Source: Phoronis australis (lineage: Eukaryota > Phoronida > Phoronidae). Taken from it: 62,000 nt of DNA. The notes beneath the pieces are model-generated. The model had not been told where the DNA came from and did no database searches. It saw nothing but the letters and a program-made list of their open reading frames with translations. The position numbers and the translations under genes are program-made. Positions 10,382-23,455 of this stretch are shown here, in pieces. Location: the NCBI GenBank assembly GCA_002633005.1, contig NMRA01000044.1:55041-117040 (forward strand), written 5' to 3'. Position 1 is the first letter of the stretch, and the number at the start of each line of letters is the position of its first letter.

Positions 10382-12610
10382 ATTGTTGAGGCTACTACCA
10401 ATTTTAGCTTTGCGCATTCATGCATCGGTGACGGTAAAATTTGCTCTAGTAGTTGCAGTACATGTATCAGTTGGTCGCTGACGTTGTTCCAAAAACAAAT
10501 ATTTTCTGTCAACAACATATTGACAAACTGTGTAAAATAAAACAATTTTGAACGGGAAGATGCGAATACTTGGTGAGGAGGTATTTGTCACTATACGCGG
10601 CATCTTTGGTAAAGCGAATGCGATGTCGAAAGAAATGGAAGAAAATACACCAAGGTACACTTTTTGAGAAGCAAAACGTCTAGTGATGTTTATAGCGCAT
10701 GACCTGGCCTCCTTAGGTAGTAACTGAAGCTGAATGACATATGGCAACTAAGGCTCCAAAATAATAATATCATGCTTGTATTGCCCCCCCTCCTCCCCCT
10801 TCTTCCCGAGTTCTGCACCTTCCAATGAGTGACCACGCCAGATTTGGTTCACTTTCAGTCCTAAGATCGCAGAATCATTCTTCTGTGGTCAGCTGCAACG
10901 AGACCTACATTTTTGGGACGGTGCTCACTCTTAAAAAAACTTCCAGCATGAGAGCGCTTTGTCAGAAATGCCAAGCACATGCAGCTTTGTAAGACAGGGA
11001 CGTTTTCGTTTCCCTATGTCCACAGAAGTGCTTTGAGCAGCGTGTAGAACGGTTCATTTCGCTTTTCTACACGACTATGGCAAACACGGTGTTTTGAAAA
11101 AGTCCACTTTTGAGGACATTTTCAAAAATTAACATGTTTGGTTGACGCATTCAGTCAGTGCCACGTCGTGCATCAAATGAAGGTGAGAGTTGCCGGTACT
11201 GTACCAGTTATCATCGTCATACCACGTCATTTCCCGCAAAACTACGGCCAGTCAATGAATCTACATGTATATTGTGTTTATTGAAATGCCTTTAGGCAAT
11301 CATTAGTTTTAGAAGAATTATTAAAGTTTGACTTGTGGCAACATTGCGTAGCGTTTTAAGACGCATGTTCATATTGACGTCATTCAGCATTTAATTCCAA
11401 AATCCAACAGCGCCAACGCCACGGATATTTGTCAATTTTGATATACATGTAAATAACCATCCTCTTGTTGCAATAACTAACTACACATGGTTCCTAGAAC
11501 GTTCTAAAGTTTCAATTTACGTTTATCAATTATAACAGACGAAACGTGATGTAATTACAGAAATTTATAAGTAGTAATAGAATCATGGCTGCAGGACGGG
11601 ATTAAACTGGAACCCTCTGGTACATCACTTCGGGGCGGCAGGTGGCACCAGTTTATTATTAATTAAAATGCGTTTCAATTGCCTGACTTACTTGAATGAA
11701 TCTATGTAACATTTCTGATGCTAAAATGTTTAGTGCCGATCATCACGAATTGGCTCGCCTCTCCCTCCTCTTCTCCGGAGAGGGTTCCGCACGAGACAAA
11801 TCTCCCTCCATCCTAGCTACATGTAGGCCTAAGCCCCTCAGGATGTTCACAGAAGTCCTGTTGCATACTTCTGTGTGCATTTATACATTGCTCCTTGCTA
11901 GTTCAAAGGCTTAGTTTTGCCCCTTATATTTACCGTCAATCTTAATGAACTTGTACGTAAAAGTTCGTCTTCTTCACTGTCTTAATCATATTTTCTGAAC
12001 TTAGAATACATGTAAGTAATGCTTGTGTAAAAAACTTGCACCTCCATTTTGGTTGATATGAGTTCTGATGAAACTGATCATCGTTCACATATATCAGTCT
12101 GATCATCGTTTACGGATCGTTTTGTGCCGTGAAAAAAAATCGTATAAATTAGCCTACTAGGGCTGATGAAAAAACTAAGATCTTATATTACACCTTTCGT
12201 TAATATTAATTCTTATCAACATCTTATAACATGCCATACAATTCTTAGAAATAGTCGAAATTAATCTATTTTAAAGAATCATTTGTAATAAGTTTTATCA
12301 ACCATAATTGATTGTGTACACCTGTCGTGCACGCGCAGACATAGTGCTTGTGTACACTTGTCCTGCACGCGCAGATTTACATGTATATTGAGGGACAAAG
12401 GGACATTTCCCCCGAACTGCTCCACCGAGAGAGGGTACCATCTGAAATGGGACACCTTAAGATGAAAGGATAAACATCGTTAAGCTTGGAAAAACGTGAC
12501 AGTTCATTTCACCCTCGTGTGGTCCCAAAACGATGCAGGGAGTGACCTCCTCCACCATGAAAGCACGATTTCACAAAAAAAAACAGGAAACTAGAGGTAA
12601 TTGATTCCAA
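10382..12610. other. intergenic, no gene recognised
   Basis: Contains a pyrimidine tract at 10783-10806 and a short tandem pair at 12313-12373 built on gtgtacac and tgcacgcgcaga. No coding frame could be supported. Confidence 0.4.
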
Positions 12611-12793
12611 CACTGGGCCCTTTCACCGTGGGCGACCACTTTGCCGACCCAAGTGCCGACCGCAGAGGCGACTCAGCAGACGGCTCCGAGCAGACCATTG
12701 TTGGTCGGCTGCTGGTCGGCTAGACGGCCGGTCGTCGACCGGTCGTCGACCAATTTCCGACCGGTCGGACAAAAATTCGTGATGTGTGCTGTA
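12611..12793. repeat. GCCGAC-rich repeat with conserved end, copy 2 (inverted)
   Basis: Runs of gccgacc, ggtcggct and gtcgaccggtcg, ending in ccgaccggtcgg, then aaaaattcgtgatgtgtgct. That end is the reverse complement of the end at 8370. The array between the conserved end and the flank differs in word order and length from copy 1. Confidence 0.65.
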
Positions 12794-13595
12794 CATTGTA
12801 CTCGAATGCAAGTATCGGATAGAGACCGGTGATTCAACTAAGTTCCGGTAGGCAACTAAGTCGCTCGCAGTAAGGCGGGCTACGAAGGCTCGAAATCGCA
12901 CGCCCATTCACATTCTACATTGCATGTGTCACGAAATAAATCGTCGCCGATATTTCGGGTACCAATTTTGTTCACCTGTAAGCAGTCAGTATGCACTCAC
13001 TGTGACCTTTCGTGTAGACGAACTTCATGAAGTGTAAAATCCACTCGTTCGGTTCGAGAGCATTGCGTTGTTATTTTTTGTTACTGGAAAAAACACCATA
13101 GCGAAGAGAAAATTGAACTCTGCAAAAAGCTGGGGAAGGACACTGTGCAGCTGCGCTCTAAAAATTTGCTATCCACTTGAGCAACCAGTGAACTTCTACT
13201 CGTCAAGAACAGATTTTAATCTCATTTGCGACTGAGAGAGTGGCTAATTAAATCCCTGTATTCCAATTATAAGAAGAATGACTAGTAAATACATTTTATT
13301 AACATACCGTTGAATGACCAGTCATGATGTTCAGCTACAATTATGGTCAATCTCCTTTTCATAGCACCGTTCTTGCATGTGTGGTTGTACGGTAGTTTCA
13401 ACCCTACATGTCAGGCATGTACAGGGTATAAGGGTAACCACAGACGTATAGCTATGAGCTGAGTTGTCTATCTCAAGCCAATCATGGGTGAGTTGACAAT
13501 TGAATGAACCAGCTGCTTTTTCATTCATTTGTTGTCATTTTATCTTAGTGTCAGCTCAGCTATTGTTCAATTGAGGCAGACATCTCAACTTGCAG

Positions 13596-14345
13596 CTATT
13601 TGTCTACTCTGACCCAAAGCAAACTCTTCAATCTACTGAAGGCGACACCTTCGGAGCTAGAAGGCTTGAGTAGAAGGTGGTGCGTCTCCACTAATTGATG
13701 GTGCAATTCTTCCTGGATCGTCCATGAGAAAAGGTCTACTAGCCTATGCATCCCTTCAATGCCCAATAGTCGTCTTTTATTGATAGACACCACCGAAGGC
13801 TTAACATGTGGATAACTCGAGATCTTTGCAACTTTGAGTGATTCAATGTTACCGTCTTGTGTGTCGGCCAGACGTCTAATTGAGTTTGCAGCCATATCTT
13901 CAAACAATGTAAAAATGATCATTCAAAACATTACGAATGAGAGGTGATATTGATTACATATCAGCAATCGTTGCATAAACAATATACGTGCTGAGATAAA
14001 TTTATCAGATAAATTTGTCGGTTTAACAAATAGCAACACAAACGTTGATATGCACCCACCGTGCGTGTCGCACACAGATAAATGTAAGTGACGCCGGATT
14101 ATTTTAAACATCCTAACGGAAGCAATGTACATATATGCATGCATGCAAACAAGCATACATGTGTGTGTTTTTTGTGTATGTGTGCGTGTGCTTGAGTGTG
14201 TGGATGCATAAAAGGGTCCATTCACAACAACAAGAAGCGTTACAACAAACTGAGCAGTATACACAGTTGTTCCATCTTGGTTAAATACCAGAATGTCGCT
14301 ACCATTATTCACATTGTGGTCTATTGCTGCAAGTACATTTCTCAC
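13596..14345 (-). CDS. two adjacent unrecognised minus-strand open frames
   Basis: Two abutting open frames (13923-14345, then 13596-13922 downstream). The upstream one begins RNVLAAIDHN and loses meaning in a TG-rich low-complexity stretch. The downstream one has SYPHVKPSVV and LFSWTIQEELHH. The opening recalls an uncharacterised, multi-copy invertebrate protein type, but this is an impression, not a match. They may be fragments of one broken repeat-borne gene, or chance frames. Confidence 0.2.
14134..14205. repeat. TG-rich low-complexity sequence
   Basis: Alternating purine-pyrimidine run with catgcatgc, then tgtgtgtg and tgtgcgtgtg words. An imperfect microsatellite. Confidence 0.6.
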
Positions 14346-14353
14346 CTGGCCAT

Positions 14354-14710
14354 AGGCGGATTTAGGGGGGCAGGGCGCCCTCCTCCCCCCTCCTTAGCTG
14401 ACGCATAAAAATAAAAGATCAAGAGGATGAGGAAATATTGAATTTATTAATTAATTCGGGTGATGAATATGCGGCTGAAAGAATATTTAACATTAGATGC
14501 AATTTCAGTCTGTGTGCAGGTGTGTGTGGGGGGAGGCTCAGATCGGATTGCAAGTGACTGCCGGCGCAATCGTTTTTTCTTAGTCCTTCGTTTGTTTTTC
14601 AGAAAAAGGTCCACATTCGAGCCCCCTATATTTTAGGTATGCAATCATGCTTTGTGCGATTGCCCGGGGCAAAGTGTTGCCCCCTTCACGGTAATATCCT
14701 AGATCCGCCA
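14354..14710. mobile_element. ~357-bp element with GGCGGATTTAG inverted ends
   Basis: The left end aggcggatttagggggg and the right end cctagatccgcc are inverted relatives, each next to a G/C homopolymer tract. The interior is non-coding. Related ends occur at 1-127 and around the 47.13-48.83 kb element. A target duplication was not identified. Confidence 0.55.
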
Positions 14711-17140
14711 CTGCCGGCCCATAAGGAATTTAAAGCTTCCCAGCGTACGTGAGTAAAAAATGGTTAAATATCTCCAGCTCTTCCGGAGTACTCCTGAAAG
14801 AACAATAATATCATCATGAAACATCATTTCATATTTTTATCCAGCTAAACATTACACGTTACAGTGCCACATTATTTTGCTAATGGGAACATAACCTATA
14901 CTTACATCGAATTTCAAGGATCAGAAATGTGTAGGAAATCTAATTCCACTTTTGCAAATTCTTCAATGAGCCTCTGTAAAGAGATGAGGCGGAACTTGAA
15001 ATTTGACAGTGCAGGTGTAACATCACACTTGCCAATGTGTTTTACTGCTAAAGGGTTGTTCACTACTGAACACTGAACAGTGCTCTTATTAGAATTGAAT
15101 CACAGAATGTTTTTAGAAGATGACAATAATTCGTGAATTTTCTATGTTCTTGAATTCGTCCGTAAAATCCCATGCAAATTTGTAATACACTTCCCCGGCG
15201 TAATTCTCTCCCTACGAGAGTCCAGAGCAATACATGTAAGGTGTGCTTTGTCAGGTTTTTTATTAAGTCCATGAGCTAATGCATACGAGTTCCGATTGTT
15301 TTTTAAGTGTGAACCTTTTCTCGGCTAGGTCAAAACTGTTTATTTTGAGCTATTGTGGGGACAAGTGTGAACCCATTGTGTAGTACAGCGAGTCAGCTTA
15401 GTAGAATGCACACAGTAGGTTATAGCAGTTAATCATGCACAGTCACAAAGTCAAAGTAGGTCACTTTAGTTGCGGAAACAAAACTGAGAGAGTTCTCAGT
15501 GCGGTATTTCTCACTCGCCTTATTACCACTCGCAGAAGATACGTAGGCTGCCGTCATCTTGCTTCGGTGCGATGTCTACAGTATTGGCGCGACTCTGTCT
15601 GATAGAATTTCATTTCATTACATTTCCCTCTTGCCATAGAAAGAAAGAGCGAGGGAGAGGGGGAAGAAGGGGGGGGGGGGNTAGCCGATTGGTTTTCACG
15701 ACGTGTGATTTGTGTGTTGTATGTAATTCTGCCGCTATTCGCCCTAATAAGCGCCCAGGCATGCCACAAAAAGTGCCCCAACGCGTTTTCACACTTTGCT
15801 AAAGTAAGCGCCCAGACCATGAACTACATGCGAAAAATGCCTTACCTACAGTTCTAACGTCTCCAATTTATCAATTGAAAGATCCGACAGTCCTGAATTT
15901 GTAGGCCACGAGCCTCACCGTTATGTCCGTATACACTTCAAACTTATACTCGGGAACCCAATGGTCGTCCGCCTGAGCATAAAACCGGCTTGTTGTCGTA
16001 CTCACCCAATTATTCCACTTCAAAGTTATGATCTGAATAGGATTTGATTTAACTATCACAAATATATAGTATTCGTCGATTCAAATGTTTTCTTTTACTT
16101 ATGCCGAGTTGTTCAACAGTGCATTGCTTTTCGGCAGCCATTTTATAATGACCCCTATGGTCGTCATATACTGCCGCGTTTTGAAAGAACAGAAAACCCA
16201 CACAGAGAAAGGCCAAGAAAACAGTGGAAAGTGGTTTACAGCAATTCTACTTCAACCACAAGCTGCTTTACTAGTGTGATATCGATTTTTAAATCGATTA
16301 AAATTGATTTACAGTTTCAGTTCTGGAAACTAAATCGCGATTGTTTTATTCCAGATAGACCTTACTTATTTTCTGTTTGTGACCTCTTTATTTGACTTTT
16401 TGCTCTTGTTGTACTTAACACCACTTATCTCTGCTGTCTTTCTTTTTCTTTTCAGTTTTTCTTCATTCTCTGTCAACACCTTGTCAGAAAAACAGAACTG
16501 TAACCCTTTGAGACTTTGTCGGCGCAAGTTGATCATTGAACCTCGATACAATTGTTCTAATAAATTACATAATATCGTATTGTTTGATTTTTTTCTCACC
16601 TTTAACAGGCTTCTGCAATCACGAATGAATAAATAAATACCAAGTTGCATTTGCACTTTATTGCTCAATTTTTTCTTTTATTTTTGGTTATGTCATGCAG
16701 TGTTGTGTGTAACAATGCAATACAGTGAAATAAAGTCAATGATTTACTTTATTGGTGGTAATTCTCTATCAATTCAAGTATTTTAACTTTCTTCAAATAA
16801 ATTCAAAATGCTTCAACCAAAGTTTTCAACATAAATGTTGAGTTCAGTACTGTGTTTTGCAATAAAAAAACAAGTGGACAATATTTTGATGACCAAGGCG
16901 TGGGCCGAAACTGTTAAGCACCCAGCGTGTTCCATTTGTCTGCTGCGTTTTTCTTTTGGCCTAACAGGTGTCGGTTAGTGCCTGGGACAAATAGAAACAT
17001 TGCATAAACAATCCCGGAGTTGCTTTTTGTTCCGTCTGAAGAAAATTTAATTTCGAAAATATCTTATGAAAATGAACAAAAAAGTGCATTAGTAAAATCT
17101 ACAAGTTTTTATTTGATTTAAAAAAACAGTCCGTAAATGC
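14711..17140. other. intergenic, no gene recognised
   Basis: Contains a G-rich tract with a single N at 15669-15681. The short open frames lack recognisable domains. Confidence 0.4.
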
Positions 17141-17641
17141 ATTAATTTTAGTCTTCCATGCGTGTTTCTCCCGAGAGGTTAGTACCTAACGTGCAGACGA
17201 GCACTCCAAATTGGAACGCTAAGTCCCGCGTGGCTGCGCCGCACGCTAAAGAAGATGGCGGACGACCTTTCGAGCCTGACGACAATAGGTATCCGGACTA
17301 TACGCCGCGATTCAAAAAGAAAGCAAGTCTTGCTGCTCTTGCGAGGGATGTGCCCCACTACTCGGGCCTGGACTTTGAAAACAGACGCAGCGTACTTGTC
17401 AGCGGGATTGCATTGTTTCTTTCCGGTACAGATCTTCTCCGGCCTCAACAGGAATCCAAACTTCTTTGTACACGTGAAAACCGTGAATCGAAGACTCGTA
17501 AAAAAATCGACCAGTGTTAGCACGCGCCCAAGAAGCGCGCGCTGCATAATTTACAGGCTGTCATCGAAGACATTTAGTCAGGAACTATCTATTCATGAAA
17601 CGGGTAACATAGCATCGGCAAGAAATAAATATTGGCACTAA
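17141..17641 (+). other. CpG-rich block with overlapping open frames, no product recognised
   Basis: GC- and CpG-rich compared with its surroundings, with long open frames in two plus frames and one minus frame. An ATG at 17255 has a good context (aagATGG) and begins MADDLSSL, which resembles a first exon, but no domain follows. Base composition alone could keep all three frames open. It could be a promoter-proximal island of an unseen gene. Confidence 0.25.
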
Positions 17642-17986
17642 TTTCCGAAAGTTTCTCATACCGTAAAAAACTTTTGAGTTATTTTTAAGAGAAATTATTT
17701 AACTAATCATAATTGGTGTTTCTAATGTCAAAATGACCCACTGATAGTGAACACATTCGAGCCCTTACACCCCGAATCTTCCGGAAAATAGCTGTTACAC
17801 TACGGTCACGCATCCACTCACTCGGCGACTCATTGAGTGACATGTCGGTCTTACCGAAACAATTCTCGAACGCTTTTTAGCAGATGAGGCCAGCAAGTGT
17901 TAAGCTAAATATTAAAACACGCCCTGCTTGACTGCTTGGGTTATTCTTTGGATACAATGTACACCTAGATCATTACATCGCATTTA

Positions 17987-18401
17987 CTCAGGCAAATGAA
18001 CTCTAATGACAAGCACACGCACGCTTACTCTCACACACACGTATACAAGCTTCAAAACAAACGTCACGTGACAACAACATGCGTGTTCCTCCAGAGATTG
18101 TTCTCGTGTTGCGGGCTACAACCTAGCGCAGATTTGTAGTTAATCTTCAGTTAATCCAGACTCCACAAGAACTTAAAAATCTTAGAGACGCTATTTGGAA
18201 AACTTGAGGAGGATTTCAAGTAATTTGTTGAGTCGAAGCTGTTAGTATTCTTATTCAAGAATTCAAACCCCATCGACGATTGCGAGACCGGCAGCTACGC
18301 ATTTGTCGGCGAGATTTCGCCCTGGGATTTCAGTACAATTTTCTGAAAAATGATCGTAATTTGACAACAAATTTTGATAGCGATGCACCACAATTTTGTA
18401 G
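17987..18401 (+). repeat. 415-bp direct repeat, copy 1
   Basis: Collinear with 21178-21580 from ggcaaatgaac through gtcacgtgacaacaacat, cgccctgggatttcag and gatagcratgcacca to ttttgtag. Small indels separate the copies. No coding potential is evident. Confidence 0.8.
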
Positions 18402-20046
18402 AAAGCAAATAATAATATTCTGCACGCTTTATCTTAGCGCGTTAATGCATATAGTGTGCGTACGTTAAGTGAGTCGACCCAGAACAGGTGATTGTGCAGA
18501 GGCCGTGATTATCCTCAAAATTGCTCATGTTGGCTTGGTTCTGGTCAAGCGAAAACAAGTTGTTTTTTTTTACTACCAACCGCCGTGAAGTATTTGTTAC
18601 TGTTTCTTTCAAGGGAAATATTGTTGGGCAGTTTCCAAGATACGTTTTCTTGCCGCCCTCAAAATGAACGCTGCATACTTTATGCTAAGAAGTCGGAAAG
18701 AATTCACTAAGTCGGCCTTTGCTACCAGCTCTACCAATATGTCTGACCCATGTTTAACGTACATGTAGTTCTTGATCCATGGGAATTAAACAGGTAGTAA
18801 CTAAATTCTTTATCTCGCTAACTGGTATTATAGCAGCCAGGTACAAAACACGTATAACCTCTCTGTGGTCGGTTCACCCCCACCCCGCTTGCCAAGGTAC
18901 TTGTTTACCGGCTTAACCACAATGCAACATCCTGAGCCATTTCCAATATAGCGGCGTTGCAACTCCGCTATTACGTAACCGGAGACCGGGTCTCTTTACG
19001 TACAACACCAATAAGAGAAAAAGTTTTGGCTTGTTTCATAGCAACAGGTATCCTAAGGCCTATTAAATTTCTATTTAACATAATAATGCAGTTCTTTTTT
19101 AGACACAGGGTCATGGTGGTGACTCTTTAAGATTCTTTTAACGTTGGAAATTAGGAGTGTCGACTGCTGAGAAGGTTTACTACTGCTAAGGTTTTCTACT
19201 CCGAAATATATGAACTTTTGGACTCAAGTGTAATTTTTACTCTTCTATGTGCAAACATGCATGGTACTTCGGTTTTTAGACTCAGTGGTGTACCTCTACC
19301 GAAAACAACGCAAATTAATGACTTTTTAACTCTTAACTTAACACTCCAGAGAAATGAAAGCAGGTTTTAAAAACATTTAACTGCGATCTAAAGCCTACTT
19401 ATTGGCAATCAAGACGAATGTAGTTCGATGTTTCAGCTATAATTGTAGGAAAATGTGGTTACATGTGTAAGCAACCTCGTCAGCCGCCAGGGGCAGGGTA
19501 AGGGTAGCGGTTGGGGTAGGGGTAGGGGTAGTTTAGGAATATGGGTTTGGTTGGGCAAGGTCTGGGGCTGAACTCGAGTTAGACAAGCCTGGCGCAAGAG
19601 ATGGGCCTGAGTTTTTGAGGATTTCCCAAATGAAAGCCTAAATCTCTGTCCTTTTCAACCCAGTAAGAAATTTCAAATAGATAAGAAGCAACACTGGTAA
19701 AATCGTAGAATTTGAAAAGTAGTCAGATTTTTGAGATGAAGTAATAAAAGTAATTGGCAGCCTTTTTCGAAAAAAAATCATTTTACATTCATTAGGCGAC
19801 TTCTTCCAGCCAGGATCCTGCAGGTGCACCTTTGCCTCTAAAAGTCCACCTCGGTGTTTTTTCAAGTTTCGCTCGTGGTGCTTATTATCGGAAAAGGGCA
19901 TCTATAGATACGCTAGGCGAAATTTCCGGAGATACGCTGAGGGTGTTCATTTCCCCAGTTTCATAGGAATTGCAGATAAAGACCTTAACTAAAGTGTCTT
20001 CTCAATAATAAACTCCAACCTGTGGAACTAAACATACATCGATGAG
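18402..20046. other. intergenic, no gene recognised
   Basis: Includes a short ggggta/gggtta-like run at 19496-19532 that recalls degenerate telomere-type repeats, too short to interpret. No gene is supported. Confidence 0.4.
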
Positions 20047-20112
20047 CATGGGTGGCGCAGCACTGAAAAAAGTGGGCTATAGCCCCCAGCCTCCTAGGGT
20101 GCGCCGCCCATG
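20047..20112. repeat. 66-bp palindromic repeat unit (single copy)
   Basis: Ends catgggtggcgca and tgcgccgcccatg pair as a 13-bp terminal inverted repeat with one mismatch. The interior has cactgaaaaaagtg, then a pairing tract gggctatagccc, then a C-rich stretch. Related units are at 22203, 36122 and 39438. Confidence 0.85.
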
Positions 20113-20866
20113 ATGAGTTATGTATTGTCTTTCTTGGTAGTAATGATAAACCCGAGCTTATACGCGTCACTTTCACAATGTACGCCAGCCTGTATAATTA
20201 TTTGGATTGGGTTTTGGTCCCTAAACTGATATTTCTCATTGTACACCGCAGACTTGTCTGCAGAAAACTCCGGAAATTCTTGAATAATAAGCTACAGTTG
20301 ATCTCTAATAGCAACAGAAATGTTGCATGAATTTAAATTAAATTATGTCGATTACAAGAGTTGGAACGGTGCATAACGTCACAAAAGGAATTATAAATAA
20401 ATGATACATGTACATGTTAAAAAGTAGACAATGTAGAAACAGGCAGAAACACTTCAAAATCTGGTAAAAATATATGCTGAAAAACACAAACTTTCTAGCC
20501 TTAATGGGTGCAGCTCTTAGGTATGAAGACAAGAGGGGCACCCATTAAAGCTTGAAAACTAGTGTTTATTAATAAATATTTTAAAGTGGTTTTACTTAGG
20601 TCTACATTATCTAATTTTGCCCGGTCTCCACATAAGTTATTCAATTGATAAGAAGGTAATAGATGAAGTGTATTTTTCATTGGCTTTTGACCCTTTCCAC
20701 GTTATTCACCTATTTCACGAAAGCGCCATCTTCCCGCGCCATCTTTAAATACTGATCGAAACCGAGGCACACTGATAAAACCTCGTGAGTGATCATCAGC
20801 TTGCCATGGTGTACTGTGCAGTGCCTGAACGTACCAATTCCAGTAATATCTCGTCGGTATCCTTCC

Positions 20867-21915
20867 CAGGGATATACTTAGCCACTCGCCCAGTCGCCAA
20901 TGCGAGTAAAAATGGTGCTGGGCGAGTAGAAGTTGACTTGCCGGTCGCCCGGTGGCGAGCGAATTTCAGAGCGCAAAAGCACTATCGTTTCCCAGATGAA
21001 TATGAATAATTTTCTTCCTCCTTGTGCTGTTTTTATCATGAATTTAAGGTTCAGTTTGGTCATCGTGTCGATGCTCCGGCAGTAAAAAACATCGGCGCAG
21101 TGCGACCCTACCGATTCAGTACATGTCACCCGTTNATGAGATAAATATACTACATTATACAGCTCATTGGGCCTGCTACTCTGGCAAATGAACACTGATG
21201 ACACGCACGCGCTTACTCACTCGGTGCACACCAGCTGATTCACTTCAATACAAACGTCACGTGACAACAACATATGTGTTCGTCCAGATTTTTCTCGTTG
21301 CGGGGTGCGATCTAGCGCAGATTTTGACTTAATCTGCGGTTAATCCCGACTCCGAGTCCACAGGAACTTAAGAATCTTAGGAAAGGCTATTTGGGAGGAT
21401 TTCAGGTAATTTGAGTCGAAACTATTTTTACTCAAGAATTCAAGTTGTCCTATCGACGATCGCGAAGCAGCGACGCATCACTCAGTCGGCAAGTTTTCGC
21501 CCTGGGATTTCAGCACATTTTTTTTAAAAAGATCGTAATTTAACAACAGAGTTTGATAGCAATGCACCAAAGTTTTGTAGCTAGTCTGTCATAGGTTACA
21601 CATACGTCACAGCGCGTAAATTTGATGAATCCTAGCTTCCGATTTCACCCGTTTCGGAGACCAGGTTTTAACTGCCGTAGGCTACAAAAAGAGTCCCACT
21701 GGGCGCTTATTAGAGCGAATACGCCGTAGCCCTAATAGATGGTGACATCAGTGCATGAAACGATGATTTTTATTTAAATTAGCAGCAAGTTTGTGGTGAC
21801 TGGCGCCAACGGCCGGGTGACCGAACTTCGGGCTTGGCGAGTAGATTTTCTGGCTCCGGCACTGGCGCAGCTGGCGAGCAGGGTTTTCAAGACTAAAAGC
21901 CTGGGTATATCCCTG
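20867..21915. mobile_element. ~1.05-kb element with CAGGGATATAC inverted ends
   Basis: cagggatatac at 20867-20877 is inverted as gtatatccctg at 21905-21915. Both ends lead inward into sequence rich in ctcgcc or ggcgag words. The interior holds copy 2 of the 415-bp repeat and one N. No transposase frame is seen, so it would be a non-autonomous element. Confidence 0.5.
21178..21580 (+). repeat. 415-bp direct repeat, copy 2
   Basis: Same orientation as 17987-18401, about 3.2 kb away, with scattered substitutions and small indels. It sits inside the CAGGGATATAC-ended element, whereas copy 1 lacks obvious element ends. Confidence 0.8.
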
Positions 21916-22202
21916 ACTTCCACACTTTTTCAAAAGAGGGAAAACTACTAAGGAATGGCTGAGGAGGGTAAAAGTCTAGTTGCCGTAAGTATTGGTATGT
22001 TTTTTGGAGATCGATTCAACATCAGACAACTTGATTTTTGGTAATGTTGATAAGTCTTTTGACCACAACACCTTGCAGGACGATGCCATGTTTGTCAAGG
22101 CGCCTCGTTTTCGATCAACACGACAGCAGCGCCCCGTGTTCGTGAAAGAGGTGAATACTATATATGTTGGTCTCCCAAGAGGTTTTACTATATACGCATA
22201 GT

Positions 22203-22292
22203 CATGGGCGTCGCTCATAGACCTTGGGCGGCGCAGCACTCAAAAAAGTGGGGCTATAGCCCCGTCCAGCCCCCTATGGTGCGCCGCCCATG
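22203..22292. repeat. palindromic repeat, one full unit plus a partial unit
   Basis: A truncated start (catgggcgtcgctcatagac) is joined to a full unit at 22222-22292 with gggcggcgcagcact, gggctatagcccc and the closing tgcgccgcccatg. Confidence 0.8.
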
Positions 22293-23197
22293 TACGGTAA
22301 ATACAAGTACAAGTACGTGCATCCTCAACTCTGGAATCTTCTTTGTGACCTGCATCTGAAGCCGGCCCAGGGGAATAACCAACAGCTAACGGGCAACATC
22401 GGTATTGGAGATTTGCGTCTCCTGCAGTCAGGCAGGAAGTTTTGGGAGACGATTAGTGCCCGACGCTGCACATCGCCAATGACCCTGTCTCCTACAGGTA
22501 ATTTGCAGGTAATTGATACATTTAAATAAAACTCCTAAGATCAGACAGTGTAAAATATAAATAACAATTACTGCTTCAGATAACCATTTCCCTTAATTTA
22601 CAAAAAAATGAGTTAGAACCTAGGGACTTTGGCATTGAATTCTGAAAGTCTCAATTCCGATCCGATCAGTGCCTCTATGACTATACATGTACATGTACGT
22701 GTATTAGCACTAGGCGTGCTGCTCATTCATTTGAAGCATGGACTTGTTCTGCGGAAACTGGACCCAAGATAACCGCACAGTTACGGATGCTCCCCAATCT
22801 GACGGAAATTAACTTAGGTGTAGTAGCGGAACAATGGGGCAACGTTGACACTCGTGCCACTCGAGCGCTTACCAAAAGGTCATCGGCGATATGCCGATAA
22901 TAGTATCGTGTTACTCACGAAAATACGTCAAACCAGCTCTGTCGTTGTTCAAGTTAAGGTTCATGTTGAACACTCTGTGCGCGGCAAAGAATAGCTAGGT
23001 ATGTGTCGCGATGTAAACATGCTCGCAGAATCTTATCTGCTGAAGGCTACATTTAGGCCTGCGTTTGTTGTTTATAGATAGTTCAAGTCACACAGATGCA
23101 TCTCTTAAAGGTTTAAAATGACAGAAATATTAATCTCAAAAGCGAAATTAATTGAGTTATTTAACACTAGTATTAAGCAATTGTCTTCCCGTTCATC
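22293..23197. other. intergenic, no gene recognised
   Basis: No domain-bearing frame. Short acatgtacatgtac motifs occur near 22685. Confidence 0.35.
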
Positions 23198-23455
23198 CCA
23201 GTAAACATGCAAGTACTGGGTCAGTACTGGCCCTGAATTGTCTCCTGTATTGGTCTAATGTTGTAGACCAGTACTTGCCCAATAACATTTTGCACACCCG
23301 CTTGGTATTGGGCCGGTATAAGATTGCGATATCGATCCAGTAAAGGGCCAGTAACAGGCCATTACTGGGCCAATACCAAAAACCGGTTTCGGACCTGTAA
23401 AGGGCCAGTATTGACAGACTGTGTTGGCCCAGTAGAGGGCAACTGATGGGCTCAG
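23198..23455. repeat. CCAGTACTGGGCC-type palindromic array
   Basis: About ten irregular words such as gggccagtaactgg, gggccagta, tactgggcc and accagtac in both orientations over 250 bp. The unit is largely self-complementary. Confidence 0.75.

Noticed and set aside
9986-10747. Open frames of 109-184 codons across the 284-N gap
   Set aside because: Most of their length is undetermined sequence; the readable parts have no domain and no splice logic.
8370-12793. A single 4.4-kb transposon bounded by the inverted GCCGAC repeats
   Set aside because: The interior has no transposase frame and the arrays look like complete small elements, so two independent copies are simpler.
17158-17641. Three overlapping frames of 120-128 codons as a new gene
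   Set aside because: GC-rich composition keeps frames open on both strands; no domain or exon structure could be supported, so it is listed only as a CpG-rich block.
19496-19532. Interstitial telomere repeat
   Set aside because: Only about six irregular ggggta-type words and no clean TTAGGG run.
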